The notes: generated by a model from the sequence alone, not told the origin. Positions 41,887-51,428 are shown, numbered from the stretch's first letter. The stretch: 64,000 nt of DNA from Cytobacillus firmus DS1 (GCF_000565285.1 NZ_APVL01000005.1:1-64000), one strand, 5' to 3'. Numbers and translations: made by a program.

Positions 41887-43413
41887 CTATTTTGAAACTG
41901 TTGTTCCTTTGAAATAGTGGGTAATAATCTGTTCGGCTTTCCAGCCTTTTTCGGCAAATCCCTTTGCTCCATATTGGCTCATGCCAATTCGGTGTCCCCA
42001 GCCTTTTCCGTTTAATGTAACAGAAGTGATGCCTGAACCTTCATTGGTCACGACGCCGCTTGCAGTTTGAATGGAAACTTTTGAGTCAGAGAGTGTTACT
42101 TGGCCGGTTGCTGTCTGTACAGTCTGGCCCTTCATATCGCTGATGTTTGCCGTGCCGCTTGCTGTTTGGACGCTTAATCCGGATGCGGAACCATTGAGCA
42201 CCGCATCAAACCAGTTTGAATAAAGCTGGTTATAAACGCTTGAATTAGGAAGCGGGAAAAGCTTTCTGATGACAGATTCATTACCCGTTACAGTTTTATC
42301 GCCGGCAGATGTTTTAAGGGTAACCCCGCGAACCTCTCCATTTGCTCCCGTTTTCGATAGAGTCAAATCATAAATGACGGCAGATGTATCTGAAATACCA
42401 AAGTTTTTCAGCAGCTGCGCAGAAGTAAATGTTTCACTCCAGCTGGAGTATGGGGAGGACTCATATGGATCATCAACCGACACGAGATAAGGATAATAAG
42501 CCTGATTGGAATTCCATACATCTCCTACATTGGCTGTTCTGCCGCCGCTGGTGGAAAAGAAAAAGGTCTGGATAGGCTTCCCGTTATACTTGGCCACTAA
42601 CCCGGCTGTCTCCTGAATAGCTGCATTGGCTCTTGGATCTTCACCTGAATAGCCTTTGTAAACCTGGCTTGCAGCTGTGCTTGTAAGCATCATCGTGTTG
42701 GCAGCATAGCTTCTTGCAGCAATCGCTTGAGCCTTTAAAGCTTCTTTCGGCCAGGAAGCAGGCATCTCGTTTGGAACAACACCTTTTAAGTAATCTTCCA
42801 TATCCAGAAAGTTGATGACCTCAACTTGCGATCCATTTGGCTTCAGAAAGAAGCTGCCCCGGTATGTTGTGCCATTGCTCACCTTGGCTGTGGATAGCGA
42901 GCTTACTTCAGAAAGTCTCGCTGTTGTCGATAAAACCCATCCTGATAAACTTCCAGAAGATACTTTATACCATACTTGTCCTTGTGCATTTGTAAAAGAG
43001 TCAAGGTAATTGGCGCTTTCTCCAGCTTTAAATGTCTTAATGATTTCGTATGAAGAAGTTGCACCCCTTCTTAATGGAGTATCCGCTGTAAAGACTGCCA
43101 GCTTGGAGGTACCGGTTATTTCTTGTAAATCAAATCCTTTGGCAGATTTCTGGCTGAAGCCAGTATAGCTGACAGAGACACCGGAGCTGTCCTTGCTTAC
43201 GGTTAGGACAGTGTTTTGCAGTACAACCGTTTTGGCGCCGCTGTCTTTATTAACCAGCTGATAAGTTCCATTTAACGTAATAGTTAAACTTGATTTTAAA
43301 TACACAGACACGTTTACTTCATTGCTATACTGCTTAGGTTCGGCTGCCTGCGTGAAAGCAGGCAGGGATATGAGCAATAAAAGGAAGCTGAAGAGTGAGA
43401 TGATCTTTTTCAA
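41887..43413 (-). CDS. SpoIID/LytB-domain exported protein with one SH3-like repeat
   Basis: A 508-residue exported protein starting with TTG 43413 after GAGGTGAG. A signal peptide (IISLFSFLLLLISLPAFTQA) and an N-terminal beta region precede one SH3-like repeat (about residues 108-170, LRRGATSSYEIIKTFKAGE..GWVLS). From about 180 comes the SpoIID/LytB domain (VEVINFLDMEDYLKGVVPNEMP, KAQAIAARSYAAN, FFSTSGGRTANVGDVW, GKGWGHRIGMSQYGAKG). SpoIID is a transglycosylase and LytB stimulates the LytC amidase, so both roles are possible. It starts 2 nt after the SH3 protein stop and belongs to the operon led by the amidase or a sub-operon with the SH3 gene. Confidence 0.88.
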   Translation of the reverse strand: MKKIISLFSFLLLLISLPAFTQAAEPKQYSNEVNVSVYLKSSLTITLNGTYQLVNKDSGAKTVVLQNTVLTVSKDSSGVSVSYTGFSQKSAKGFDLQEITGTSKLAVFTADTPLRRGATSSYEIIKTFKAGESANYLDSFTNAQGQVWYKVSSGSLSGWVLSTTARLSEVSSLSTAKVSNGTTYRGSFFLKPNGSQVEVINFLDMEDYLKGVVPNEMPASWPKEALKAQAIAARSYAANTMMLTSTAASQVYKGYSGEDPRANAAIQETAGLVAKYNGKPIQTFFFSTSGGRTANVGDVWNSNQAYYPYLVSVDDPYESSPYSSWSETFTSAQLLKNFGISDTSAVIYDLTLSKTGANGEVRGVTLKTSAGDKTVTGNESVIRKLFPLPNSSVYNQLYSNWFDAVLNGSASGLSVQTASGTANISDMKGQTVQTATGQVTLSDSKVSIQTASGVVTNEGSGITSVTLNGKGWGHRIGMSQYGAKGFAEKGWKAEQIITHYFKGTTVSK

Positions 43414-43415
43414 AA

Positions 43416-44099
43416 CTATCTCACCTCACTAAGACCGCCGAATACCCAGCCTTTTACTCCAGCAGAAGTTTGGACATTATACCAGGTTTCTCCCTTAGAG
43501 TTTACAAAAGTAGAAATATATTTTAAGACCGTTCCTTTTGGCAGTGTTTGAATGACGCCATACGAAGTAGTGGCACCTTTACGCAAGTGAACATCGCCGG
43601 TTGTAATAACCTGAGTAGGTGCTGCAGTTGATGGTTTATCTATCGATACATTGCCTGAGAACACCCAGCCCTTTAAAGCAGCCGACAATTCCACCCGGTA
43701 CCAAAGTCCAGTTGAAGCTTTAAAAGAATCAATTACTTTCAAGTTTGATCCAATCGCTTTAGTCGCAACGACTTTATAATCAGTTGAAGCTCCGGAATGG
43801 ATATTTACTGAGCTTTTGGTCACATAGACAACAGAAGGAAGCTGTCCTTCTGCAGGCGGGGTGGTTGGATTGCCAATTTGACTTTTCAGACTATTAATCT
43901 CCTGCTGCTGGGAAGCTATCTTTGATTCTAGTTCTGTAATCTTGCTTTTCATCGGATTCAGCTGTGATGTAACCCATTCTACACTTGCCAAAACCACGTT
44001 ACTGGATGCATTGATTGCATGAGGAGTGAATAATGCTGCTCCTGCTCCTATCCCAAGAGTTAAGGCTCCTGCAGCGATCAATTTCTTCGTACGGCTCAT
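43416..44099 (-). CDS. Exported protein with two SH3-like repeats
   Basis: A 227-residue exported protein. The N-terminus KKLIAAGALTLGIGAGAALF is a signal or anchor, followed by a coiled coil (MKSKITELESKIASQQQEINSL) and two SH3-like repeats (VNIHSGASTDYKVVATKAI..GWVFSG and VHLRKGATTSYGVIQTLPK..GWVFGG). No catalytic domain is seen, so it may be a wall-binding adaptor, perhaps in the position LytA holds in the Bacillus subtilis lyt operon, though it is not a recognisable lipoprotein. ATG 44099 follows GGGGGAAAATCA; the longer reading from 44174 lies inside a hairpin. Confidence 0.8.
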   Translation of the reverse strand: MSRTKKLIAAGALTLGIGAGAALFTPHAINASSNVVLASVEWVTSQLNPMKSKITELESKIASQQQEINSLKSQIGNPTTPPAEGQLPSVVYVTKSSVNIHSGASTDYKVVATKAIGSNLKVIDSFKASTGLWYRVELSAALKGWVFSGNVSIDKPSTAAPTQVITTGDVHLRKGATTSYGVIQTLPKGTVLKYISTFVNSKGETWYNVQTSAGVKGWVFGGLSEVR

Positions 44100-44137
44100 T
44101 GATTTTCCCCCTGAAATTTTATATAAAGGTTTAATGC

Positions 44138-44177
44138 AAAAATAAATTGGGTACATAGTAAAATATATACCCAATTT
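44138..44177 (-). terminator. Hairpin after the amidase gene
   Basis: AAATTGGGTA and TACCCAATTT pair around a 14-nt AT-rich loop. The minus strand continues ATTTTTG. It may partly end the amidase transcript before the SH3 gene. Confidence 0.65.
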
Positions 44178-44231
44178 TGGTCATAAGTAGATTAACAGAT
44201 TGTAAAAATAAAGGAAATAGAATCTATTTAT

Positions 44232-46913
44232 TTAAAAATTGTTAAAATATTCCTCTAATCCTTTAGTAATGCCAACAGCAGCTTTTTGACGGAAAGCTGT
44301 CGTTTTGAGAAGAGCTTCCTCTTTTGGATTTGAAATAAATGCAAGTTCAACCAGAACACTTGGAAGCTGATTCATTCTATTTACATAGAAGTTCTGTTCT
44401 TTTACTCCTCTGTTATAAGTATTCATAGAAGAGATCATATTTTTCTGAATCGCAGTTCCCATTGTTTCACTTCTGGGACCATTAAAGTTAACCGTTGAAT
44501 TGTAATAGGTTGTTGTTCCTTTTGATGTTGAGGAGAAGGAATCCCCATGGATGCTGATAAATGCGTCTGCAGTAGAGTTGTTCGCAATTGCGGTTCTTTC
44601 TGCAAGTTCAAGGAAAACATCCGTGCTTCTTGTAAGAATGACAGTAGCCCCGTATTTTTCAAGCTCTGATTTAAGTAAGAGTGCTGTACCGAGATTAACA
44701 TCTTTCTCTCTTAATCCTGTAGGTCCTACAGCTCCTGCATCATGTCCGCCATGTCCTGCATCCACCACAATTTTCTTTCCTAATAATCCAAATGGAACAA
44801 TCTTCACTGAGACCTTATTTGAGTAATCTCTTAAAGTGAATGAATAGCCTGGCTCAAACGTAAGAACAACAGATTTTTGTGAGCCGGATGCAAAGGTTTC
44901 AATGGATTTAATTCCTTTGATGCTGCCTTTTGGCAGTTCCACATCGGTCATAGCACCTGTTATCTTTAAGCGGTTTGCAGACAATGTAGTATAAGAGACT
45001 GCAAAGTTGCTGGGTTTAATCCATGTTAAATAGTTCTCTCCATTGACTGTGGAATAGGCAGGAGAGCTTAGTCTCTTAGCAGATACAGTCGTTGTTTGTG
45101 TTTCTAAAACCCATCCCCGCGTTCCTTTCGCATTTTCAACATTCAGCCAGCCATTCAGTTTGCGAAGAATTTTCAATGACTCGCTTTCGGCAAGATACGC
45201 GCTGACTCCATAGTTCGTTCCTGCTCCTTTGCGGATGACCGCACCTTTTTTAGCAAAAACATACTTAAAAACATTCTGTGATGTAACAAGCTCATATTCC
45301 GGAGTCCATCCCGTTTTCCCGGATGCACTTTTTATGCGGATCCAGCGCTGTCCAAGAGAGTTAGTGAATTCGCCAAGAACTGATACTTTGCTGTTATATG
45401 AAAGTCTTTCACTGATTTTATAATCATATGAAGCTCCAGCGTATAAAGCAGCATTCATGGTGCCGACCAGCATGGTTGTGCCAATGGATACAGAAGGCTG
45501 TTTTGAGACAACCGTTTCATGTACCCAAGCGATATTGCCAGAAGATGTTTTGACTTTATACCATAAATCTCCTGTTGAATCCTTAGCGGTTTCGGAGGCA
45601 GTCAGCTCAGCGCCTTTTGAAGCCTGGTCGATAACTGAGTGGCTTAAGGAAGGGCCGCTGCGCATGTTGGCGACATCAACACTTACATATAGTTTTGTGT
45701 TAATAGTCTGATTGGCACTGGCACTATCAGCAGGAATCCAGCCGGCAAGGCTTGCGTTTACTTGTACCCGCAGCCATGCTTCACCGCTCGATGGAACAAA
45801 GTGGTCGAGTACTTTTACCTTTTGATTCAGTGACAATTTCCCGACGGATTGATAAGAAGAAGTGGCTCCCCTTCGGACATCCAAAGAATTTACCTGGCTA
45901 TAGACGTAGCTTCCAATCGCAGGAAGATCCGGTGTTTCCGGTGCGGGCGGCAAAGATCCTGCCTGAAAAGCAGTTTCCTTAATCCATCCCTGAACAGCTC
46001 CTAAGTCAGCCCGATACCATAATTCTCCACTGGCATTCTTGAAGGAATCTATGATATTTACTTTCTGATTCTTTTCCGCATAGGCAACGATTCTATAAGA
46101 ATCAGTAGCACCTTTACGGACAGGGGCTTTATCAATCATGACCGTTTTTGTTCCTGTCTCAGGAGCAGGCGGAAGTGTGACAGCCTGAAAAGCAGTCTCC
46201 TTAATCCATCCCTGAACAGACCCTAAGTCGGCGCGATACCATACTTCGCCCTTAGCATTTTTAAATGTATCAATAATCGTCACAGCTTGATTCTTATTTA
46301 CATATGTAACAATGCTATAAGAGTCGGTTGCTCCTTTGCGGACAGGAGCTTTGTCAATCTGAACCGTTTTGGTTTCTGTTGCAGGCGCAGGAGGTTTGAC
46401 TTCTGCATCTGCTTTCAGATAGTCTTCTATAATCCATCCTTTTATAGTACCTGATTCAATCCGGTACCAAAGTTCACCGCTGCTATTTTTAAAACTATCA
46501 ATCACTTTAACTGAAGTTCCTTTTGATAGTTTTGCAATAGCTTCATAGGAAGTAGTTGCTCCTTTGCGGACGTTGACATTATCTCCGGTTATGGCAGCCT
46601 GCTTTCCGATCTGTATCCCGGAATTACCAGTGGTCTGCTCTTTAAAACTGGATGCTAATCCCCATCCTTTATTCGTGCCCAGATCTACCCGGTACCAAAG
46701 TTCTCCGGATGAATTGGTAAATTCATCAATAACGGTGACTGTTTTACCGGTTGACAGGGATGTAACCAGCGGATAAGATGTGGTGGCACCTGACCTGATC
46801 TCAACCTTTTGACCTACAAGCATATTGGCAGGAAGATTTAACTCTTCCGCATTCACGAGGACAGGGAACAAAGCAGCAGTAGCAAGAACCGAAGATGCCA
46901 GAAATTTTTTCAT
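44232..46913 (-). CDS. Exported N-acetylmuramoyl-L-alanine amidase with eight SH3-like repeats
   Basis: An 893-residue autolysin. After the signal peptide eight SH3-like repeats fill about residues 25-580, each with a (R/K)xGAtxSY start and a GWxxE end. An AMIN-like beta domain follows, and the C-terminal Amidase_3 domain begins near residue 710: DAGHGGHDAGA, GLREKDVN, ISIHGDS and VELAFISN hold the zinc and catalytic residues. It should cleave the MurNAc-L-Ala bond. It differs from LytC of Bacillus subtilis, whose wall-binding repeats are of another type. The ATG has GGAGGG before it. Confidence 0.92.
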   Translation of the reverse strand: MKKFLASSVLATAALFPVLVNAEELNLPANMLVGQKVEIRSGATTSYPLVTSLSTGKTVTVIDEFTNSSGELWYRVDLGTNKGWGLASSFKEQTTGNSGIQIGKQAAITGDNVNVRKGATTSYEAIAKLSKGTSVKVIDSFKNSSGELWYRIESGTIKGWIIEDYLKADAEVKPPAPATETKTVQIDKAPVRKGATDSYSIVTYVNKNQAVTIIDTFKNAKGEVWYRADLGSVQGWIKETAFQAVTLPPAPETGTKTVMIDKAPVRKGATDSYRIVAYAEKNQKVNIIDSFKNASGELWYRADLGAVQGWIKETAFQAGSLPPAPETPDLPAIGSYVYSQVNSLDVRRGATSSYQSVGKLSLNQKVKVLDHFVPSSGEAWLRVQVNASLAGWIPADSASANQTINTKLYVSVDVANMRSGPSLSHSVIDQASKGAELTASETAKDSTGDLWYKVKTSSGNIAWVHETVVSKQPSVSIGTTMLVGTMNAALYAGASYDYKISERLSYNSKVSVLGEFTNSLGQRWIRIKSASGKTGWTPEYELVTSQNVFKYVFAKKGAVIRKGAGTNYGVSAYLAESESLKILRKLNGWLNVENAKGTRGWVLETQTTTVSAKRLSSPAYSTVNGENYLTWIKPSNFAVSYTTLSANRLKITGAMTDVELPKGSIKGIKSIETFASGSQKSVVLTFEPGYSFTLRDYSNKVSVKIVPFGLLGKKIVVDAGHGGHDAGAVGPTGLREKDVNLGTALLLKSELEKYGATVILTRSTDVFLELAERTAIANNSTADAFISIHGDSFSSTSKGTTTYYNSTVNFNGPRSETMGTAIQKNMISSMNTYNRGVKEQNFYVNRMNQLPSVLVELAFISNPKEEALLKTTAFRQKAAVGITKGLEEYFNNF

Positions 46914-46943
46914 TTTTTTCCCTCCATCGACATATTTTTGGGT

Positions 46944-46972
46944 TCTTTACCTATTCTAGCGAAAATTGTCAA
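46944..46972 (-). promoter_or_regulatory. Predicted sigma-A promoter for the amidase gene
   Basis: Minus-strand TTGACA (46967-46972, perfect) and TAAAGA (46944-46949) are 17 bp apart, about 31 bp before the ATG. No sigma-D box was seen here, unlike lytC of Bacillus subtilis. Confidence 0.45.
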
Positions 46973-47029
46973 TTCTTCCAACCCGTATTCAGAAAAGATA
47001 GTTCTAAATACCCGTAGAAAATAATGGTA

Positions 47030-47062
47030 AAAAAAGAAGAGTACACATTGCGTGTACTCTTC
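47030..47062 (-). terminator. Terminator of the LCP gene
   Basis: GAAGAGTACAC and GTGTACTCTTC form a perfect 11-bp stem, followed on the minus strand by TTTTTTT. Confidence 0.9.
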
Positions 47063-47071
47063 AGCCATTTA

Positions 47072-48100
47072 TCAATATTCATCTTCCTGCTGATCGGCAT
47101 CAGTTTGCCAGGATTCCTCCTCAGCTGTAAAACTATCTGTACTGTTGCCTAAGGTATCATTAAGTTCATAGCTTAGTTCAGAAATAGAATCTTCATCAGG
47201 AATATAATAATATACATTATCGATATATTCATCATATCCTTTTAATGTTAAATTCTCGATGTTTGTATTTTTGATTTTTGAATAAAGTTTGACGAAACTT
47301 GCGAATTTAGAAGGAGGGATGTTTGTTTTCACATTTGCTCCTAAATCCTCCATAATGTCGTCGATTTTTGTAATCGTGCTGAAAGAAGTCCCTTTATTTA
47401 CGATTGCTTTAATGACTTGCTGCTGCCGTTCATTTCTTCCCATATCGCCTTTAGGGTCTTTCTTTCTCATTCTTACATATGCCAAAGCTTCATTCCCGTT
47501 AAGCTCCATATTTCCTTCGTAGTAAGTCTTCCATTTTAAGCTGTCGGTCAGCTGTGCTTTGAAGGTGAATGGAACATCGACATCAATTCCGCCTAACGTA
47601 TCGACAATATCCTCAAAACCATCAAAGTTGGTTGTAATATAGTAATCAATTGGAACATCGAGAAGCTCATTTACTGTGGTAATTGTTGACTCTATGCCCC
47701 CATTGCTGTATGAATGGGTAATCTTTGTATTATATCCGACTTCAGGCACGTATGTCCGTGTATCCCTCGGAATGCTCAGCATTTTTACTTCTTCCGTTTG
47801 AGGATTTACGGTGACGAGCATCAGGACATCAGATCTCTCTCCGCCTTCCTGATCTTCAATCCCAACTAACAGGATGTTAAAAGGGTCCTTTGAGATTTCC
47901 ACTTCTTCGGACCGGTGATTTGCAATTTTATCACTGTCCAATTCCTGATATATTTCACTTGTTGCTTTATTGGCACTATATATTAGATCATATGCCAGGA
48001 ATGTCCCTCCGCCAATAATCGTCAGAAAGAGGGCAAGTATTATGACACGCCAAAAGCGTTTTCTTCTAATCTTTCGTTTTCTCGATCTCGAAACAGACAT
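47072..48100 (-). CDS. LCP (LytR-CpsA-Psr) family glycopolymer ligase
   Basis: A 342-residue membrane-anchored protein: cytoplasmic basic tip (SRKRKIRRKR), one transmembrane helix (about 19-40), then the extracellular LCP domain. Conserved pieces are NILLVGIEDQEGGERSDVLMLVTV, SIPRDTRTYVPEVGYNTKI with its arginine, INHAY-like THSYSNGG and AYVRMRKKDPKGDMGRNERQQQVI. LCP enzymes attach teichoic acid or capsule from the lipid carrier to peptidoglycan. By gene order (next to yvyE and degS) it corresponds to TagV of Bacillus subtilis. It sits between the glycan genes and yvyE, as expected for a role in anchoring that glycan. The C-terminal tail is acidic. Confidence 0.88.
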   Translation of the reverse strand: MSVSRSRKRKIRRKRFWRVIILALFLTIIGGGTFLAYDLIYSANKATSEIYQELDSDKIANHRSEEVEISKDPFNILLVGIEDQEGGERSDVLMLVTVNPQTEEVKMLSIPRDTRTYVPEVGYNTKITHSYSNGGIESTITTVNELLDVPIDYYITTNFDGFEDIVDTLGGIDVDVPFTFKAQLTDSLKWKTYYEGNMELNGNEALAYVRMRKKDPKGDMGRNERQQQVIKAIVNKGTSFSTITKIDDIMEDLGANVKTNIPPSKFASFVKLYSKIKNTNIENLTLKGYDEYIDNVYYYIPDEDSISELSYELNDTLGNSTDSFTAEEESWQTDADQQEDEY

Positions 48101-48197
48101 TTTATCCCTACTTTATAAATGGTTTGGAAAGGATTTACGTTTCTTGCAATAGTTTATTTTACCGAATTAAAATCCCTTCGTAAATAAATGTTAAAAA

Positions 48198-48830
48198 TTA
48201 TTTTTCCTCTTCTAAATATAGCTGTTCCCCCTGCGAAATTTCAGCCTGTCCATTGGTTAGTTCAGTGATCCATTCAGAAAAACTTTCTGTTTGGCCTTCT
48301 TCGACATATGTCAGTAGTTCGACACGGTCTAAATATTGGATTTCCTTGAGAGTATATATGGAAGACCGCAGTTCGTTCTCAAGCTTTCCGAGCCAGGTAT
48401 AATCTGCTTTTGCATGCATGATGCGCATCAGTTTTCTTTCAACGACCCCAACCGCATCAATGCCATCGGAGGTTGCTTTCCCATATGCCCGTATCAGGCC
48501 GCCTGCACCTAATTTTATTCCGCCGAAGTATCTGGTTATGACAACAGCTGTATCTTTGAGCTGTTTTTTTTTCAAAACTTCAAGTATCGGAACTCCTGCT
48601 GTACCGCTGGGCTCTCCATCATCATTTGCTTTTTGGATCTGATCATTTTCGCCAATTAAATAGGCTGAGCAATTATGTGTGGCGTTCCAATGCTTCTTTT
48701 TGATATCCTGAATAAAATTTTGGGCTTCAGTTTCAGTTTCTGTTCGTGCTATATGAGCAATGAACCTTGATTTTTGAATAACGATTTCATGTTCACCTGT
48801 GCTTTTGACTGTTAAATAACGGGGCAGCAT
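48198..48830 (-). CDS. yvyE: YigZ/IMPACT family protein YvyE
   Basis: A 210-residue cytoplasmic protein of the UPF0029/IMPACT family. The conserved block is SGTAGVPILEVLKKKQLKDTAVVITRYFGGIKLGAGGLIRAYG, preceded by WNATHNCSAYLIG. The biochemical role is unclear; the eukaryotic relative regulates translation. ATG 48830 follows AAAGGAGCTGCAG and gives the standard N-terminus MLPRYLTV; an upstream in-frame start at 48902 adds 24 unrelated residues. Its position next to degS is conserved in Bacillus. Confidence 0.9.
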   Translation of the reverse strand: MLPRYLTVKSTGEHEIVIQKSRFIAHIARTETETEAQNFIQDIKKKHWNATHNCSAYLIGENDQIQKANDDGEPSGTAGVPILEVLKKKQLKDTAVVITRYFGGIKLGAGGLIRAYGKATSDGIDAVGVVERKLMRIMHAKADYTWLGKLENELRSSIYTLKEIQYLDRVELLTYVEEGQTESFSEWITELTNGQAEISQGEQLYLEEEK

Positions 48831-49199
48831 TTCTGCAGCTCCTTTCAATTGAAATACAAGTTTCATTATAAAACGACAATAATCGATAAATTTAGATTTC
48901 AAGTGATTGTAATGAAACTTTAATATAGGTAACTTTTAGAGATGGTATAATAGGAAATATTCTCATTGGGAATTCTATTATGAAATAACTGCTGTATAAA
49001 TTTCAGCAAAAAGGTTTACCATCAATATATATAGGATATAAGACACGGGTGAGAAAAACAAGATTGAGTCTTTTTATCGATTTTTTGCCTTTTTGGCATA
49101 GTTTTCATAATGCGGATATAGTAACCTTCCCTATTACAAGCTACAATATATGGCAGATATAATAGATGCGAGAGGACTTGCTTCCTTTTGGAGGTTCAT
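48831..49199 (+). other. Divergent control region of yvyE and degSU
   Basis: A 369-bp AT-rich gap without a gene. It contains an extended -10 box TGGTATAAT (48943-48951) and a second promoter near 49134-49163. From the first, degS would have a leader of about 240 nt; no terminator or known riboswitch is seen in it. Confidence 0.4.
49134..49163 (+). promoter_or_regulatory. Predicted sigma-A promoter for degS-degU
   Basis: TTACAA (49134-49139) and a perfect TATAAT (49158-49163) are 18 bp apart, about 37 bp before the degS ATG. Confidence 0.5.
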
Positions 49200-50342
49200 A
49201 TGAATATTAAGAAGTTTGATTCAAAAACCCTTGATCTTATATTGCAAAAGATAATAGACACTGTTGGGACGAGCAAGGATGAGATCTTCAGAATTGGCGA
49301 ACAATGCAGAAAAGATTATGAAACCCTTACTGAAGAGCTTAGGGATGTTAAGCACTTAGTGATTAAAACCATTGATGCAGGCGATCAGCTTGAGATTCAA
49401 ACTAAGTTTGCCCGTAAACGGCTGTCTGAAGTCAGCATGCATTTCAAGAACTACACCGAATTTGAGGTTCGGGATGCTTATGAGAAGGCGCATCAGCTGC
49501 AGATGGACTTAACCATGAACAGGCAGCTGGAAAAACAGCTGCGGGATCGCAGGGATGATATTGAAAGAAGGCTGCTGGGTGTCGGTGAAACAATTGAAAG
49601 AGCAGAAGCTCTTGTTTCACAAATTTCCGTTGTCATGAGTTATCTCACAAGTGACCTGAAGCAAATGGGTGAAATAATAGAAGATGCAAAGGTTAAGCAG
49701 GAATTCGGTTTGAAGATAATTGAAGCTCAAGAGGAAGAGCGAAAAAGATTATCCAGGGAAATCCATGATGGTCCTGCACAAATGATGGCTAACGTTATGA
49801 TGAGATCCGATTTAATTGAAAGGATCTATAAAGAACGGGGCGGAGCTGAGGCAATTACAGAAATTAAGAGCCTCAAAAAAATGGTCAGAAGTGCCTTATA
49901 TGAGGTGAGGAGGATCATTTACGACCTGCGTCCAATGGCACTTGATGATTTGGGGCTGGTGCCTACCCTCAAAAAATACCTGCAGACCATCGAAGAATAT
50001 CATAGTCCCACTAAAATCAGGTTTTCCAATCTTGGAGAAGAAAAAAGGCTTCCTTCTCAATATGAGGTCGCACTTTTCAGGCTGATTCAGGAATCTGTTA
50101 CAAATGCACTGAAGCATTCACAGGCCACCGAGATTATTGTCAAATTGGAGATTAATAAGACAAGGGTAGCTGTTATCATTAAAGATAATGGCAGAGGATT
50201 TGATATCCGGGAAAGAAAGACGGAGTCCTTTGGGATAATTGGAATGAGAGAGAGAGTCGAGCTTCTTGAGGGACAGCTTTCCATCGATTCCAAACCAGGA
50301 AAAGGCACGGTTGTCATTATCCAGGTACCTTTGAACTTGTAG
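49200..50342 (+). CDS. degS: Sensor histidine kinase DegS
   Basis: A 380-residue cytoplasmic two-component kinase. A long coiled-coil DegS sensor region (about 1-175) is followed by the HisKA_3 phosphoacceptor block SREIHDGPAQMMANVMM with its histidine, and an HATPase domain (QESVTNALKHSQATE, DNGRGFD, GMRERVELLEGQLSI). It phosphorylates DegU and so controls exoenzymes, competence and motility. ATG 49200 has GGAGG 5 nt upstream; the in-frame start at 49188 precedes that site. degU follows after 51 nt. A 24-bp stretch of this gene (50143-50166) also occurs at 1865-1888. Confidence 0.95.
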   Translation: MNIKKFDSKTLDLILQKIIDTVGTSKDEIFRIGEQCRKDYETLTEELRDVKHLVIKTIDAGDQLEIQTKFARKRLSEVSMHFKNYTEFEVRDAYEKAHQLQMDLTMNRQLEKQLRDRRDDIERRLLGVGETIERAEALVSQISVVMSYLTSDLKQMGEIIEDAKVKQEFGLKIIEAQEEERKRLSREIHDGPAQMMANVMMRSDLIERIYKERGGAEAITEIKSLKKMVRSALYEVRRIIYDLRPMALDDLGLVPTLKKYLQTIEEYHSPTKIRFSNLGEEKRLPSQYEVALFRLIQESVTNALKHSQATEIIVKLEINKTRVAVIIKDNGRGFDIRERKTESFGIIGMRERVELLEGQLSIDSKPGKGTVVIIQVPLNL

Positions 50343-50393
50343 AAATTATAAATAGAGAAACCATTTAACCGGAGAATTTGGGAGGCGAAGCAA

Positions 50394-51080
50394 TTGACTA
50401 CAAAGATTGTCATAATTGATGACCATCAATTGTTCAGAGAAGGGGTAAAACGCATCTTAGATTTTGAAAGATCATTTGATGTAGTAGCAGAAGGTGACGA
50501 CGGGGCAGAAGCTATCACATTGGTGGAAGAGTATAATCCTGATGTTGTCATCATGGACATTAACATGCCGAATGTGAATGGTGTGGAAGCAACTCGCCAA
50601 TTAATTGAAAAGCATCCTGATTCAAAGGTCATCATCCTTTCTATCCATGATGATGAAAATTACGTTACACATGCGCTGAAAACAGGTGCGAGCGGCTACC
50701 TGCTGAAAGAAATGGATGCAGATGCCCTAGTTGAAGCAGTAAAAGTTGTGGCAGATGGAGGATCTTATCTGCATCCGAAGGTCACACATAATCTTGTCAA
50801 CGAATACCGGCGCTTATCCGCTGTTGGAGCAGGAAGCAGCAGCGGCTACTCATCACAGATCGAAATCCGCCGTCCGCTTCACCTGCTGACGCGCCGCGAA
50901 TGTGAAGTCCTTCAGCTGCTTGCTGACGGAAAAAGCAACCGCGGCATCGGAGAGGCTCTTTACATCAGTGAAAAAACAGTTAAAAACCACGTCAGCAACA
51001 TCCTTCAGAAGATGAATGTTAATGACCGTACACAAGCCGTAGTAGTAGCGATTAAAAATGGCTGGGTGGAAGTGCGATAG
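50394..51080 (+). CDS. degU: Response regulator DegU
   Basis: A 228-residue NarL/FixJ-type regulator. The receiver domain has the phosphoacceptor Asp in [10 protein letters not shown], with the acidic pair IDDH at the start and a lysine in GYLLKEMD. The C-terminal LuxR helix-turn-helix is [40 protein letters not shown] (about 165-205). DegU controls protease genes, comK and flagellar genes, so many window products could be in its regulon. The start is TTG 50394 after GGGAGG, as in other DegU genes (MTTKIVIID). It is closed by a terminator. Confidence 0.96.
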   Translation: MTTKIVIIDDHQLFREGVKRILDFERSFDVVAEGDDGAEAITLVEEYNPDVVIMDINMPNVNGVEATRQLIEKHPDSKVIILSIHDDENYVTHALKTGASGYLLKEMDADALVEAVKVVADGGSYLHPKVTHNLVNEYRRLSAVGAGSSSGYSSQIEIRRPLHLLTRRECEVLQLLADGKSNRGIGEALYISEKTVKNHVSNILQKMNVNDRTQAVVVAIKNGWVEVR

Positions 51081-51111
51081 TATTGTGACAGGCACCACCC
51101 GAATTTTGTCG

Positions 51112-51151
51112 AAAAAGCACGCAGATGGTTTCATGCCATTGCGTGCTTTTT
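51112..51151. terminator. Bidirectional terminator after degU
   Basis: AAAAAGCACGCA and TGCGTGCTTTTT pair, with an inner ATGG/CCAT stem. It serves degU and the convergent small gene, whose stop codon overlaps it. Confidence 0.88.
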
Positions 51152-51428
51152 ACTTTATCAGGGCAGCTGCTGCGATTTGGAAGATCGTCTTCGTATCAGA
51201 AGACCTCTTCTTAGCCTGATTGACCATTATGACCAGCTCTTCAAGCTCTTGCGGGGATGCGCTGTCTATCAGCCAGGAGGCAAGTTCCGTCCCGCTTAGG
51301 GAGTGATTAATGTTTGGAACTTTAATGTTTTTGTATTTGCTTAATTCACTATTCAACATGTGATGAAGTGTATCGAGAGTATATTTACCGGAGTGGGCTT
51401 TGCCTGTAAAAGAAGTGTTATTTTTCAA
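51150..51428 (-). CDS. Small hypothetical protein, 92 residues
   Basis: I do not recognise this protein. It is a soluble 92-residue chain with a helical C-terminal half (ASPQELEELVIMVNQAKKRSS). It starts with TTG 51428 after a good AAAGGAG site and ends in the shared terminator, so it is probably real. It interrupts degU and degV on the opposite strand, a place where Bacillus subtilis has no gene. Confidence 0.65.
   Translation of the reverse strand: MKNNTSFTGKAHSGKYTLDTLHHMLNSELSKYKNIKVPNINHSLSGTELASWLIDSASPQELEELVIMVNQAKKRSSDTKTIFQIAAAALIK

Noticed and set aside
44100..44174. Longer N-terminus for the two-SH3 protein
   Set aside because: The extra 25 codons lie in a hairpin and lack a ribosome site, whereas ATG 44099 has GGGGGAAAATCA and begins a proper signal peptide.
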